Positions 1 to 62,241 of a stretch of DNA of 64,000 nt are shown piece by piece. Numbering within the stretch: position 1 is the stretch's first letter; the number at the start of each line of letters is the position of its first letter. The translations under genes and the position numbers were made by a program. Where the stretch lies: the NCBI GenBank assembly GCA_037951105.1, contig JBAMJV010003351.1, forward strand, positions 1 through 64,000, in the 5' to 3' direction. This DNA is from Echinarachnius parma (taxonomy: Eukaryota > Echinodermata > Echinoidea > Clypeasteroida > Echinarachniidae). The notes beneath the pieces were generated by a model that did not search any database, was not told the origin of the DNA, and saw nothing but the letters and a program-made list of their open reading frames with translations.

Positions 1-29
1 GCCGAAATTAGGCTGCGTATTCATGAAAA

Positions 30-540
30 AAATGTTGCTTAGTCCCTGCGTAGGTTATGCATAGGCTGGCGTATGATTACGTACCCTGTGCATCTAGGCA
101 CCGCGTACCTACGGCATATGCAATTGGTGTGCCTACGCGTACGATTGCGTATAACGGGCGTAGGGTCGCGTACGTTTACGTAGGTCTGGCGTAAAGGGTA
201 CGTAGGTTTGCTTACTGTGTGCGCAAGCGCTGTGCAAAAAATGCAATAAACGCCCTTCAATATTCGTCGGACTGGCGTAGGGTAGCGTACTATTGCGTAG
301 GCTTGGCGTAGGCCTACAGTAGCGTAGTGTTGCGTAGACTTGCGTACAAACTGCATACTTGCTGCGTCCAGTGTCTATGCCGAAAGTATAATGCGAAATA
401 AATTAAACATGTTTAATTTTTGGTGTCCATCTTGCGTACCCCTTTGAGTCACTCGGCGTATTGTTACGTAGGCCAGTGTAGGCACAGGATAGGGCATAGT
501 CGGTACGCAACTCTACGTAGGCCCGGTGTGAAACCCCCTT
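30..540. repeat. GCGTA-rich degenerate short repeat
   Basis: The words GCGTA, GCGTAGG and TTACGTA recur every 10-20 bases on both strands through this block. An open frame across it on the minus strand is a by-product of the repeat and has no domain. The block ends just before the palindrome that begins near 611. It may be the end of a larger satellite cut by the window edge. Confidence 0.5.
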
Positions 541-610
541 TAGAGGCTGAATGGGAGGAGTAATTGCTGAAAGTATTCAGCATAATCAGCCAAGAAAATA
601 AGAAATTAGA

Positions 611-3600
611 CAATTGGGTCAATCCACGTCAAATCACCCAATTTTCAGAGAAATGTTCACCGACCCCCTTCAATTTTGCTAAAATTCGCACCAAATGTTC
701 CCCCAAGTGTCTCACGGAAAATTCTGAAATATTTTGCCCCAAGGTCAAACGGTTGCTAAGATACGGCCTCACCTAGCAACCAATGCGCGATTCTTAAAAG
801 GTGTTATAAAAAAATCAGCCATTTTCAACTGCCCCTTCACAGCTAAAGTGAATGAGGGAGCAAGCTAAATTTTTGTAAGTTGAAAGAACTTTATTATCTG
901 TAAAAGTAAAAAAAAAAAAAAATCTGCTACGAAATTTCATTTTCGCGTACGAGGTCATCAAAAATGACCTTAAGTCGTAAAATTTAAATTTTCGGACAGT
1001 GTTTAGGGGTCAATAAAATAAATATGACAACAAATAAAGCAAAAGTAAGAATGTAAATCAATTTAAAACAACTTTTTCTAAAAGCACACAAAAAATCAGC
1101 ACAAAAAATGGGTCCGTTTTCGTGTAGGGCGCCCTCAAAGTCTGAACATATCAGAAATCAGCAAAGTTGAAGGTCAAAGTTCACCTTTAGTCCAACCTAG
1201 TAGAAGCATGAAAATTGGTGGAATGATAGACATTCATCTATATTTTAGGGTACCACCAGCGAAAATTTGCTTCCGAAATGTTATCTAGCTTAAAAACGCA
1301 CACGAAAATGAGGTTAAACACTGTTATGCAACCATTTATTGCCCTTAAGTGGTTTTCAGGGGTTTTTGAAATCTTCTGTGAAAAAAACTAATCATGCTGC
1401 TAGGCTCATTTTAGCATGTCTGGTAGTCCTTAATGGGTACTTCAAGAAAATGCATACATTGGGTAGGTTTTCTTAGAGGATTGACCTAAAAAATGCATCT
1501 GAAAACGGTTAGAAAACACGTTTTTTACAATTATTGTCAATTTTCTGGTGACGTGCCTGTGTTTACAGGCACTTTCAAACTTCAATATTTGTAAGATAGA
1601 AAGTGACATAAAGCTCATATCTTCTAATCTGGTAGACATTCATCTATATTTTAGGGAACTATCAGTGAAATTTTGCTCCCGAAATGTTATCTAGTAGAAA
1701 AATGCTCACAAAAATGGGGTCAAACACCATTACGCTACCATTACGCTACCATTTATTGCCCTCAAGTGGTTTTCAGAGGATTTTGAAAGCGTCTCTGAAA
1801 AAAAGTATTAATGCTGCTAAGCTCATTTTGGCACGTCTGGTAGTCCTTCATGGGTACTTCAAGAAAATGCTTATGTTGGGGAGGTCTTTGTACAGCATTG
1901 ACCTTGAAAATGCATTTGAAAATGGTTAAAAACACGTTTTTTTACAATTGGTCTATTTTCTGGTAACGTGCCTGTGTTTACAGGCACTTTCAAACTTCAA
2001 TATTTGTAAGATGGAAAGTGACATAAAGCTCATATCTTCTAATCTGGTAGACATTCATCTATATTTTAGGGAACTATCAGTGAAATTTTGCTCCCGAAAT
2101 GTTATCTAGTAGAAAAATGCTCACAAAAATGGGGTCAAACACCATTACGCTACCATTTATTGCCCTCAAGTGGTTTTCAGAGGATTTTGAAAGCGTCTCT
2201 GAAAAAAAGTATTAATGCTGCTAAGCTCATTTTGGCACGTCTGGTAGTCCTTCATGGGTACTTCAAGAAAATGCTTATGTTGGGTAGGTCTTTGTACAGC
2301 ATTGACCTTGAAAATGCATTTGAAAATGGTTAAAAACACGTTTTTTTACAATTGGTCTATTTTCTGGTAACGTGCATGTTTTTACAGGCACTTTCAAACT
2401 TAAATATTTTCGAGATGGAAAATGGTTCATAGCTCATATCTTCAAATCTGTTAGACATCCATCTATATTTTAGTGAACAACTAGTAACATTTTGCTTCCG
2501 AAATGTTATCTAGCATAAAAACGCACACGAAAATGAGGTTAAACACTGTTACGCAACCCTTTATTGCCCTGAAGTGGTTTTCAGGGGTTTTTGAAAGCTT
2601 CTGTGAAAAAAACTAGACATGCTGCTAGGCTCAATTTAGCATGTCTGGTAGTCCTTCATGGGTACTTCAAGAAAATGCATACATTGGGTAGGTTGCCTAC
2701 AGCATTGACTGTAAAAATGCATCTGAAAATGGCTACAAAACATGTTTTTTACAATTATTTGTCTATTTTCTTGTAAAAAAACGTTTTTTAATCATTTTCA
2801 GATGCATTTTTTGGGTCAATGCTGTATGAAACCTACCTAATGTATGCATTTTCTTGAAGTACCCATGAAGGACTACCAGACATGCTAAAATGAGCCTAGT
2901 AGGCATGTCTATTTTTGTTCACAGAAGCTTTCAAAAACCCCTGAAAACCACTTCAGGGCAATAAAGGGTTGCGTAACAGTGTTTAACCTCATTTTCGTGT
3001 GCGTTTTTATGCTAGATAACATTTCGGAAGCAAAATGTTACTAGTTGTTCACTAAAATATAGATGGATGTCTAACAGATTTGAAGATATGAGCTATGAAC
3101 CATTTTCCATCTCAAAAATATTTACGTTTAAAAGTGCCTGTAAAAACATGCACGTTACCAGAAAATAGACCAATTGTAAAAAAACGTGTTTTTAACCAAT
3201 TTCAAATGCATTTTCAAGGTCAATGCTCTACAAAGACCTACCCAACATATGCATTTTCTTGAAGTACCCATGAAGGACTACCAGACATGCCAAAATGAGC
3301 TTAGCAGCATTAATACTTTTTTTCAGAGATGCTTTCAAAATCCTCTGAAAACCACTTGAGGGCAATAAATGGTAGCGTAATGGTAGCGTAATGGTGTTTG
3401 ACCCCATTTTTGTGAGCATTTTTCTACTAGATAACATTTCGGGAGCAAAATTTCACTGATAGTTCCCTAAAATATAGATGAATGTCTACCAGATTAGAAG
3501 ATATGAGCTTTATGTCACTTTCCATCTTACAAATATTGAAGTTTGAAAGTGCCTGTAAATACAGGCACGTCACCAGAAAATTGACAATAATTGTAAAAAA

Positions 3601-4500
3601 CGTGTTTTCTAACCATTTTCAGATGCATTTTTAAAGTCAATCCTCTAAGAAAACCTACCCAATGTATGCATTTTCTTGAAGTACCCATTAAGGACTACCA
3701 GACATGCTAAAATGAGCCTAGCAGCAGGATTAGTTTTTTTCACAGAAGATTTCAAAAACCCCTGAAAACCACTTAAGGGCAATAAATGGTTGCGTAACAG
3801 TGTTTAACCTCACTTTCGTGTGCGTTTTTAAGCTAGATAACATTTCGGAAGCAAATTTTCGCTGGTGGTACCGTAAAATATAGATGAATGTCTATCATTC
3901 CACCAATTTTCATGCTTCTACTAGGTTGGAGTAAAGGTGAACTTTGACCTTCAACTTTGCTGATTTCTGATATGTTCAGACTTTGAGGGCGCCCTACACG
4001 AAAACGGAACCATTTTTTGTGCTGATTTTTTGTGTGCTTTTAGAGAAAGTTGTTTTAAATTGATTTACATTCTTACTTTTGCTTTATTTGTTGTCATATT
4101 TATTTTATTGACCCCTAAACACTGTCCGAAAATTTAAATTTTACGACTTAAGGTCATTTTTGATGACCTCGTACGCGAAAATGAAATTTCGTAGCAGATT
4201 TTTTTTTTTTTTTACTTTTACAGATAATAAAGTTCTTTCAACTTACAAAAATTTAGCTTGCTCCCTCATTCACTTTAGCTGTGAGGGGCAGTTGAAAATG
4301 GCTGATTTTTTTATAACACCTTTTAAGAATCGCGCATTGGTTGCTAGGTGAGGCCGTATCTTAGCAACCGTTTGACCTTGGGGCAAAATATTTCAGAATT
4401 TTCCGTGAGACACTTGGGGGAACATTTGGTGCGAATTTTAGCAAATTTGAAGGGGGTCGGGTGAACACCACTGGTTGATTTGACGTGGATTGACCCAATT
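611..4500. repeat. 3.9 kb palindromic foldback element
   Basis: The sequence from about 611 to 2770 returns as its reverse complement from about 2776 to 4500. The outer ends begin AATTGGGTCAATCCACGTCA on each side, and the centre lies near 2750-2780. The left arm is about 0.4 kb longer because it carries an extra internal unit. No transposase frame is visible; the 60-80 residue open frames are remnants of the internal repeat. It is probably a foldback-type non-autonomous DNA transposon. Confidence 0.85.
1229..2770 (+). repeat. Tandem array of about 405-bp units in left arm
   Basis: Units begin with a conserved CATCTATATTTTAG segment near 1229, 1633, 2047 and 2453. The second and third units are almost identical, differing by a short insertion near 1735 and scattered bases. 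The right arm has only three such units, near 3060, 3470 and 3880. The extra left-arm unit therefore looks like a recent duplication. Confidence 0.8.
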
Positions 4501-5567
4501 ATGGCTCTTAGAAGATATCCATTTATTTATTATACAGGGTGGCCCCCAAAAAACGGAACGGGGCACTTCCCAAAATATAATACCACAATGTTTATGTTCA
4601 TCGGATAGGGTGTCTTTTCCAATGAAAAACGATACCAAGAACAGTAATTTCGGTCGGGTCGTTTTTGTTTAAAGTACCTGAGCGAAGATTTAAAAATGCT
4701 TGTAACCTAAATAATTTTGGCATCATCGCAAAGGAAATGTTACATTCTTCCTAATAATTCATATATATTTGTCAAAAATTGTCACAGAATTGATTAATCT
4801 GCTATCTAAAGTGATGAAATTTCGACCCGTTATTCGCCCTTGGTCAGCCCGGTGTGTGGGGGTACGATGAATGACGTCACACGTGTGAAGAGCGCACGAG
4901 AGCGCTCCCAAGCCCGTGGGCTTTGTGTACTGTAGGTGTATGTGTATATATACCACCCGAACGCTAATTAGTATTCTCATCACAATGCCTGATCTTCAGG
5001 AGGAACTGCTACTAAATGTAGACATCAAAGTTGATGTAAACAGCTCCACAAAATATAATGTCATTGGTATAGTGATAGTTATGATGATGATGATAATTTT
5101 GATTATGATGATGATGATGGGGATGTAGGAGGGATAGAATGAAGAGGACGAGACGGAAAATACCATGAATTCATTCTTCCGTAAAGTCACTAAAAAGACT
5201 TCTACTACTAGTACTATTTACTTGCGAATATTAATTACATATATGCAGGGTTATTTGAACTGCATGACATCAACAAATGCAAAGGTATGCTCAAGATTCA
5301 CCGTCATGTCTACATGTATATTACATAACCTGAACTATAATCACCAACAATCACTCTGCGCTAGCTGCCAGGCTAACATGTTTACGAAAACATCTCGGGA
5401 AATTACACGACATAGAAGGGTAGACAAATCTATTTGCATGATTCAATATCATATAATAGAATATTCTTTATACGCAATAATAAAATGTAATTAGCTGTTT
5501 TCGAGAGATTTGTATTCCACTTTCATCATCAGCTGGCGTAAATTCGTGTCATGTGAAGTCTGGATTA

Positions 5568-6182
5568 TAAACCCTCACAAAAAGTTCCGCAATTCAAGTT
5601 TGAGCGTTCATCTCCCTTATTACTTTATTAGCGTTCATAAATGTGTTACCATTGGAAAGCTTGTATTCGCCCCTTCACAATAATATGACATTTTTTATCA
5701 TGGAATGTGCATTACAAAGTCAAAAGTGAAATCTTGCAAAAAGCATTAATATGGTCAAACATAATGATAATTTCTCAATCAGTCAATAAAACACACTACA
5801 TCTTCCTAACGACGTACACAATCGTACTTATTGCACCACCTCAAAATAATAAAGGTATATTTCATCCTAAAAAGAAAATGATAAAACGCCATTGACATTC
5901 ACGCATGACCGACTGAACATCATTCATAACACCGTTCTCACAGCAAAAGGAGTGTACCCTGTTGTTTTATCAATGCATTTTGCAACATTTTACTTTTGAC
6001 TTTGCCCCATATTCGGGTGTCATGCGCATTCCATGATAACATATTCATGGCAAATGTCATATCAGTTTAAAATGGGGAATACAAGCCTTCCAATCATATC
6101 AAACTCATGAACGGTAATAAAGTAACATGAGAGATATAAACGCTCAAACTTGAATTGCGGAACTTCTTGTGAGGGTTTTAAT
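5568..6182. mobile_element. Foldback MITE nested in mariner-like element
   Basis: The ends are long imperfect inverted repeats of about 100 bases. They start AACCCTCACAA and include GTTCCGCAATTCAAGTTTGA on both sides. The interior has no gene. The superfamily is not evident. Confidence 0.7.
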
Positions 6183-6372
6183 ACACAGTTGTATACGTCT
6201 CGTTCTACGCTCTAGGCGGGGGACTCGCACGTGTGACGTCATTAATCCGTACTCGGTAATTCCCGTTTCAAGCCATATAGAAGTTCCGAGAAGGGTCTTG
6301 GAAACACGCTTCTTATCGCGTTTCATTGATATTTCAAGACTTAAGAGCAGATGATTTGTGTTCTGGTTGGTA

Positions 6373-7653
6373 TAATGCTGTTATCCGATCCGGGAACGAT
6401 CCGATTTCCCGGCGATAATCGCTTCCGAGCCGGTTCCGAGACGGATCCGAGAAATAAATTTTCTCGGTAGAAAATATCGGAAGATTTTGCCGACCCATTT
6501 TCTCCAGTAATAATTGAAAATGTGTATGTTTGACAGTCCATTAAGTAGTGTAATTTAAATAAAGAATGGGGGAATAAATATTGTTGATATGAGTGGTTAT
6601 TTTGGAGAAATTCTTGGTTCATTAATTCGTTTCGCAGTCGAAAATTGAACAGGATGCGCAAAATTGCTAGTCATTTGAACGATATTGCCGACGGAAATGC
6701 ACACAAAGTTAGGACGACACTCTCGGGGAGACTTCAGATGTATATCTGTATGATCGAGCTGATCAGCCAGTGCATTCTAAAAGTGGCTCAAAATACGTAT
6801 TTTGGTTATTTGCACCATGTTTAAATGTTTTGATATTCTACTTACATGATTGCATGGCGTTTAAAAGCTGAACAGAAAAAACTGAGCCCCAAAGCAATGC
6901 AAACAACTACTAAAAAAATCGGTAAATAACAACTATACATGTACATAACAGATCGCGGATGAATCCATATCCGGCGTAAGAACAAAGACCCGTACACGAG
7001 CGAATATTGCGTGAAACATGCCAGCAGTGCAGCGGCCCGAAAACTTGCTGCTATACCGTACCGGTACCGTAACTACTTCAACCTTCCCTCACGAACGTGC
7101 TTTGGAAATGTATCGATATATTCAGCGCAGTTTTTCATTGTTTTTGGGGTAATTTTTGTAATCTGTTCAGCTTTCAAATGCCATGTTATCATGTAAGTAG
7201 ACTACCCAAATTGTGTTGATCACAAAAAGGCTAATTTATAGCCACTTTTTGAATGCTCTCACCAAGAAGATCGTACAAATTTACATGTGATGTTTCCCCG
7301 TGACTGGCCGGCTGAGTTCTGTGAATGTGTGGCGCGATGCTGAACAAACGATCGATTTCTAGGCCCAATTCACTTCGGAAAAAATACTTTTCTTGCGAAA
7401 CTTAGTTAATTCTGAATAGTCTGTAACTGTTTTTCTGTAAAGATTGATATGTGCATGCCTCAAAGCGCCAACATTGTTAATATTATTGGTATATAAAACA
7501 AGAAAGATAAGTCTACAACGCTGCATTTTTTTCAGAGCAAATTGCAATATTATTTTTTTCCGAGATCCGATCTGATCCGAGAATCTCGTTAGCGATTTTG
7601 AATTCTACCGATCCGAGAACGATCCGGGATTTTTTCTTTACCTAACAGCATTA
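6373..7653. mobile_element. hAT-like non-autonomous element, 1.28 kb
   Basis: The element starts TAATGCTGTTA and ends with the exact inverse, TAACAGCATTA. An 8-bp direct repeat GGTTGGTA flanks it (6365-6372 and 7654-7661). Eight-base duplications and TARNGCTGT ends fit the hAT superfamily. Clusters of GATCCGAG near both ends look like subterminal binding repeats. No transposase is present. A short hydrophobic frame at 7011-7196 lies inside and is probably chance. Confidence 0.75.
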
Positions 7654-8131
7654 GGTTGGTATAAGCTTCCCGTACATGTATAATTTGTCTATTTTGTGAT
7701 ATTTTGTGATATTTCTTCGCTCAGCTACTTTAAGGACGCTGTGAGTAAGACCATGTCAGGTGCCGATTTATGTCGATTTTGACCTAGTCAATTTAACCAG
7801 TTTAACCGCACTCCTTGCCCATTATACCATTTAGCGACCATGCCCATTCTCTCGGCACACGGCTGAGTGCACACTAACAATTGTGCGCGATGCTCAACGC
7901 TATGAACGGCGGTTCGTGCGATTCATCAAGCGCTGGCTCAATACAAATTGACAAAAAAAAGAACCTGACATGGTGTCACTCACAGCACCGGTAAAACAAA
8001 AACTACACGACCAAATTGACTGTTCTTGGTTTCGTTGTTCATTTGAAAAGACACTCTATCCGATGGACATAATTCATTTGTTACTATAATTTGGGAAGTG
8101 CCCCGTTTCGTTTTTTTTGGGCCACCCTGTA

Positions 8132-8640
8132 TATGAGCGATTCAAATTAGCAACACATTTTGACAAATTTGTTGGCAACTATAGAAACAAATATAATCAA
8201 AAATATTTACAAAAATAGTCCTTGTTGTCACCAAAATAGCCCTCTTGAACATTTCCACAGGGATAATTTTTTCTCTCTAAACTTTAAAAATAGCCCTAAT
8301 GAAATGTTTGTTTACACTGATCTACCTCATTGCTATAATAATAAACATTCCCCAAAATATACTTTTGTTTTACAGAAATATTTTTACAAACCAAGAAAGT
8401 AAATTGGTGTGAATTTGAAGAAAGAAAAACAATCGCCCTTCTCTGAATGAAGTGACTTGTGTGGATGAACTCAATTCTGAACTCATTATCTGCCAGATTG
8501 GGAGCTATTGTGCTTTACATGTGTATGTGCACATGTGAGTGTTTGTGCATACATGCATTTTGAGCTTTGTATAAGATGCTCAGGGGTGATCAGTTCTAGC
8601 CTGGCCTGGGTTTGAACCTAGTTTGGTGATGGTCGAGATA
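8132..8640. other. Unassigned AT-rich DNA
   Basis: No gene, RNA or repeat end was recognised here. The 80-residue open frame at 8160-8402 is rich in Asn, Lys and Phe, as expected from AT-rich noncoding DNA. A missing first exon of the downstream gene could lie in this region, but none with a convincing signal peptide and a matching phase-1 donor was found. Confidence 0.4.
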
Positions 8641-9005
8641 AAAGGTGGTCCAAGACTTATGGGACCACCAGACAAATAGCACAGTTATCATTATGTTTTG
8701 GTACCTTTGAGTGATATCAAATAGATGCCCAGCATTCTGCAAATGGTTCGTTGTGTAATTCATAAACAATGCAATTCATTACCACCACTTACGGAACCAT
8801 TATAATCTCATGGTTCCGTATGCGCCAAATGTTTGTGAGTGCGCCAGTTCTATTCACGCGTACGTTTGGAGACAATATAATCACGGACGATGCGTTCGTC
8901 CTAGACAAAGGTAGTCTCCGTATGTAGACCTGGTGGAATGGACTACTCAAAGTATTACCTTTTTATTTGTAAGAATATTATTTTTGGGTGGTGGTACCCT
9001 TTGAA
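8640..9005 (+). repeat. Interspersed repeat family A, copy 1
   Basis: Shares the segments GGAACCATTA, CGTTTGGAGACAATA and the tail AAGAATATTATTTTTGGGTG with copies at 18020, 32046 (inverted), 38690 and 63490. The right end reads GGTGGTGGTACCCTTTGAA. It is noncoding. Confidence 0.7.
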
Positions 9006-9095
9006 CAATCATCATTGATTTAATGCATCTGTAAAACCAGATCACCAACCAACTTTATATAAAAATATAAGCATAATTTCTTTTATTCCCCACAG

Positions 9096-58454
<49,359 letters not shown>

Positions 58455-58562
58455 AACCGGTTGCAGCTGGTAACCACCACCTAAAATTGGGTGCGACACC
58501 CAGCCACCGACCTACTGAAATTAGTTTATACATCCAACTAACTTATAATGAACACATCTTAT

Positions 58563-58568
58563 AATAAA
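58563..58568 (+). terminator. Proximal polyadenylation signal AATAAA
   Basis: Lies 109 bases after the stop codon, in CTTATAATAAAGTC. It would give a very short 3' UTR. Confidence 0.6.
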
Positions 58569-59735
58569 GTCTAAACTCAGAGACAATTATTGTGCTGAAT
58601 GTATTGTAAACAGTTACACCAGCACATGCAATTCAGTTTCAAACTTAACCAAACATATACCCCCCTGGCTATTGCACAAGCCACCAATCAGTTACAGCCA
58701 GTTGTTTTGAACTCTTGCCGACACGATTGCTACCATTTGTCTAATCATGTTCCAAATAGAAAAGGTTCAAAGCTTTGTCTGTAGAAATAACATACAACTC
58801 AATGGAATGTAAAAACTAGAATTTCTGTCGTCATGGAAAGTTATGGTAATGTGATTCAATCATGATAACCATAGTAGAAATAATGCCTTAAGGTGCAATC
58901 TATAAATGCATGTGTTTTCTTCGCTCTCAGAATGAATACATTGCAATATATCAGAGATCAGTTATATATTCATACTGAAATTTACAACTTAATATTATAT
59001 TGAATTAATATATTTTTTTGATAATTTCTACACAAGAATATATTTTGGTCAGATTTACTTTTGAACACAATTACCGACCAAAGTTACATTCCAGAAGGTG
59101 CTGATTTATCTTTAAATTCTACTGAAATTTGTATTTTGCTGGAATGATATATCTTTGGATATTTTCTGTGTACAGCTATCTTTTTGAAACTCTGTATTGC
59201 AGACTAAACTTTATTTCCTGTAATTCGTTTGCCACACAGTCGAGCGAAATGGTATACTGCTTACTCTTGTGAATTTGTGTATATTTTCTGTACTTGTTTG
59301 ATGTTTTGTCAAAAAACTTGTTCCTTTTCTAGTTCATATTTGTGGAACTTTTTCTAAGACATGCATGATGTCTCTAAATTACATAAATGTAAAAGACTTT
59401 CAAACCTCCCCCCCCCAATGTCTTGAACCATCTACCCTACATTCAGGATCGAAGGGCATTTCTGTTATTTCCTTTTAAAGGACTAAATATTTTGAAGCAT
59501 ATTACATACAGTTTAACTGTAACTCTAGAGAAAGATATGTTTCACAACTCTGTTTTTGTACATTTTTGTCTGCAAGATTTATCTGTAAAATTTCATATTA
59601 TCTGAAGAATTGGTGTCAAAATGGCATTTAACTGTTATGAAAGTCTGGCACATGTGCAACATATGTTCATTCTCATAGTATTATTTGTTTTTGATGTTTA
59701 CGTTGTGTGTGATATTTGACAACCAAAGAAAACAG

Positions 59736-59741
59736 AATAAA
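59736..59741 (+). terminator. Distal polyadenylation signal AATAAA
   Basis: In AACAGAATAAAGACAACC, followed within 40 bases by TGTACTTGTGC, a GT-rich downstream element. It is a stronger context than the proximal signal. Confidence 0.55.
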
Positions 59742-60163
59742 GACAACCTCTGCAACTGCAATTGTACTTGTGCTTAACTTATTGAAATGTGTTGAATTTA
59801 GTTGTAATGTAGTACAGTGAAAGCTCATTATAACAATCACCTCGGGCCCATTGAGTTTACCTCATCAGATTTCTTGTATTAGGGCTTAAAAATGGTAAAA
59901 CCTGGACCTGTGAAATTAGCTCTCTATCATGTACTGTACATGTAAGGCGTTTTTTAAACCAGGAATGCAGTGTTCTTTTTCAATGAAACTTTGACACATC
60001 ATTCGGACATACATATCACAATGATTTTGGTAGAAGTCTCAAATGTCATTTTGGGCAATATCTGACATTATTTACAGGTGCACCTTAAAGCTCCAAGTGA
60101 TTTTGATTGAATTTTACAAAGTTAATGGATCACTTTAACACATTGCTTGGCCTAAGGGTAATA

Positions 60164-60399
60164 TACAGTGTAACCAAGGATTATTTGGACACCTTGAACA
60201 AATCACTTTAATTTAAATGATGCTATAACAAATTTTGAAGAAAATGTGTGGTAAAAAGCTGCCTAAAATTCATTGTATGTGTTTATTAGATGCTGCTTTG
60301 TTGAAATCGAGATAAAATATAAGACCATTATTGAAAAATTATCAAAATAGTTAGTTTCCTATTTTTCATGGTGTCCAAATAATTGTTGGTTACACTGTA
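60164..60399. mobile_element. Tc1/mariner-type MITE, 236 bp
   Basis: The left end TACAGTGTAACCAA is inverted at the right end TTGGTTACACTGTA. ATTATTTGGACACC and GGTGTCCAAATAAT extend the match. The terminal TA pairs are the likely target sites. Confidence 0.85.
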
Positions 60400-60494
60400 G
60401 GTCTTTGGGACCATGAAAATTACCTTGTTAAATATCAGGGTTAAAAGTTGGAATATAAAGGCCTGGGACCAGCAAAATTACCTCGTCATATTAA

Positions 60495-61225
60495 CCCTAA
60501 CCAGGCCGGGTTATTTTGGCTATGCTCTGGCAGGGGGTGGATTCCACCCCCCCCCCCCCCCCCCCCCCGAGATCTCGGCCGTCGAACGCGCGGCCGCCAC
60601 AACATTTGGCACGCAGATAGCTTGCAACATAATCTACAAGATTGAATTGTTATTTTTTTGAAAATAATTATATTTTTTATTAATTATGCAAATTTATGTA
60701 GAAATCACTTTTCTTCCTGTAAATCACTAAATATTGCTCAGAACATGCTACTTTTGTGCACGGATATTCTTTATGACTTAATTAACAGGTTTTGAACATT
60801 AGAAATTGAGACAGCCAACATTTTCCTTATGTATTTCTTTGCTTTTCGACTTTTGTTTTGTATTGTTTTTTTCAATGGAATAAATTATTGACAATTATCC
60901 AACCATTTTTAGCCCAAAATTAAATGATTGCAGTTATTAGAATGGAAAATAATGAAGGATTCGCTATTCTAGGAAAAAATCAATTTCCATAGGATTTGTA
61001 CACAAATCACAAAATTTAGTGATTTTCGGGCCGACGCTCACTTACAAAAGGCCACGTGACTTTAGAACGGTATACCCGGTCGTCGCAAATTTGGTCTCAA
61101 AAGTTGCGCAAGACTTGAAGACAATGAAAAAACTCACGAAGTCGCGCGGCAATACCTGCGCGCGTTGCGGAATTATCGCGCAAAAAGTCGAGGGGGTGGA
61201 TTTCACCCCCCCGGCCTGGTTAGGG
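60495..61225. mobile_element. piggyBac-like MITE, copy 2 (inverted)
   Basis: CCCTAACCAGGC and GCCTGGTTAGGG ends with TTAA at 60491-60494 and 61226-61229. Its left end corresponds to the right end of copy 1, so the two copies face opposite ways. A 24-base C run has expanded near its left end. Confidence 0.87.
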
Positions 61226-61549
61226 TTAAAAAGAGGGTTTTGTAATTGTTATATTTGGGCCCCGTAACATAAAGATTCATGATTAATTGTACGATCAATC
61301 AATTGATCATACGATTAATTTTATGACCCATTAATTGAATTGAATTAATAATTTATTTCAAATCTCATAAAAAACAATAACATTGATAAATCCCAACAAA
61401 ATTTACACAATTTAACAACAAATACATACAATTATGAGAATGAGAACTTTTTTGCCAGGATATCGTTCTATCGAGTTTTATTATTGGTTTTCTGGGTATA
61501 GTTATGTAACCCAGGACGAAATACCAATTGAAATAACTGCAATATGAAA

Positions 61550-61880
61550 TCCTTATAAACCAAAAATGTAATGAAAAAATGTAAAATGAAATCAGTATTC
61601 AAACCAACAAAATGTAATCAGTCAAAACCCAATACAATATGAAATCGGTATTCAAACCGAAACAATGTAATATGAAATCGGTATTCAAACCCCCAAAATG
61701 TAATTGGTACAAAAAAAAGCAATGCAATATGAAATCACTATTTAAACCCCCAACATTAATTATTATTTTTTTACCAATGCAATATGAAATTAGTATTAAA
61801 ACAGCAAAATGTAATCCGTATTAAAACAAAACAATGTAATATGAAATACAGTATTCATACACAAAAAAATGTAATATGAA
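61550..61880 (+). repeat. Tandem repeat ATGAAATCGGTATTCAAAC
   Basis: Eight or more diverged units of about 28-45 bases built on CAATATGAAATC-GTATTCAAAC. It is noncoding. Confidence 0.8.
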
Positions 61881-62241
61881 AGCATAGTACACATGTAGTT
61901 TTGCATAGATTAACATCTGAAACCATTACACTGTGGAAAGACATGGATCTAGTAACATTGTCAAAATCCACAAATCTATCTTAAAGGGATAGTTGAGTTT
62001 TGGTAGAGAGGGCGCTACACAAAATATTGTTTTGTGAGATAATGAAAAACTGAGTGTCAAATTTAAAAGAGCATACAATTTTAATGGCAGAATTAACTTT
62101 ATTTGATCAAAATCGGTTCAGAAACGGCTGAAATATCCATAAACATAACCATTTGTAATAAATATGGGGCCCAACAAGTATTCGATAATTTTGAACCAGC
62201 CGTTAAAATTCGTTTTGAAATGCTTCCTCTTTTCAAAAAAT

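Larger units (their letters stand above)
4533..8131. mobile_element. Mariner/Tc1-like element, transposase absent
   Basis: The left end TACAGGGTGGCCC is matched by an inverted right end GGGCCACCCTGTA. The terminal repeats agree for about 40 bases, including the segment GGGCACTTCCCAAA. TA lies outside each end, as expected for the IS630-Tc1-mariner group. No DDE transposase frame is seen inside. The interior has been enlarged by two nested elements (5568-6182 and 6373-7653). The class is inferred from the ends only. Confidence 0.7.
58455..59760 (+). other. Probable 3' untranslated region
   Basis: AT-rich DNA after the stop without a long open frame or recognised repeat. Two AATAAA signals (58563 and 59736) could give short and long 3' ends. 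Confidence 0.6.

Noticed and set aside
39-356. 105-codon minus-strand open frame
   Set aside because: It lies in the GCGTA-rich repeat and reads as low-complexity Arg/Tyr/Val text with no domain.
7011-7196. Short frame with hydrophobic run next to a GTAAGT, a candidate signal peptide exon
   Set aside because: The donor is in phase 2 for that frame, but exon 1 needs phase 1. It also lies inside the hAT-like element.
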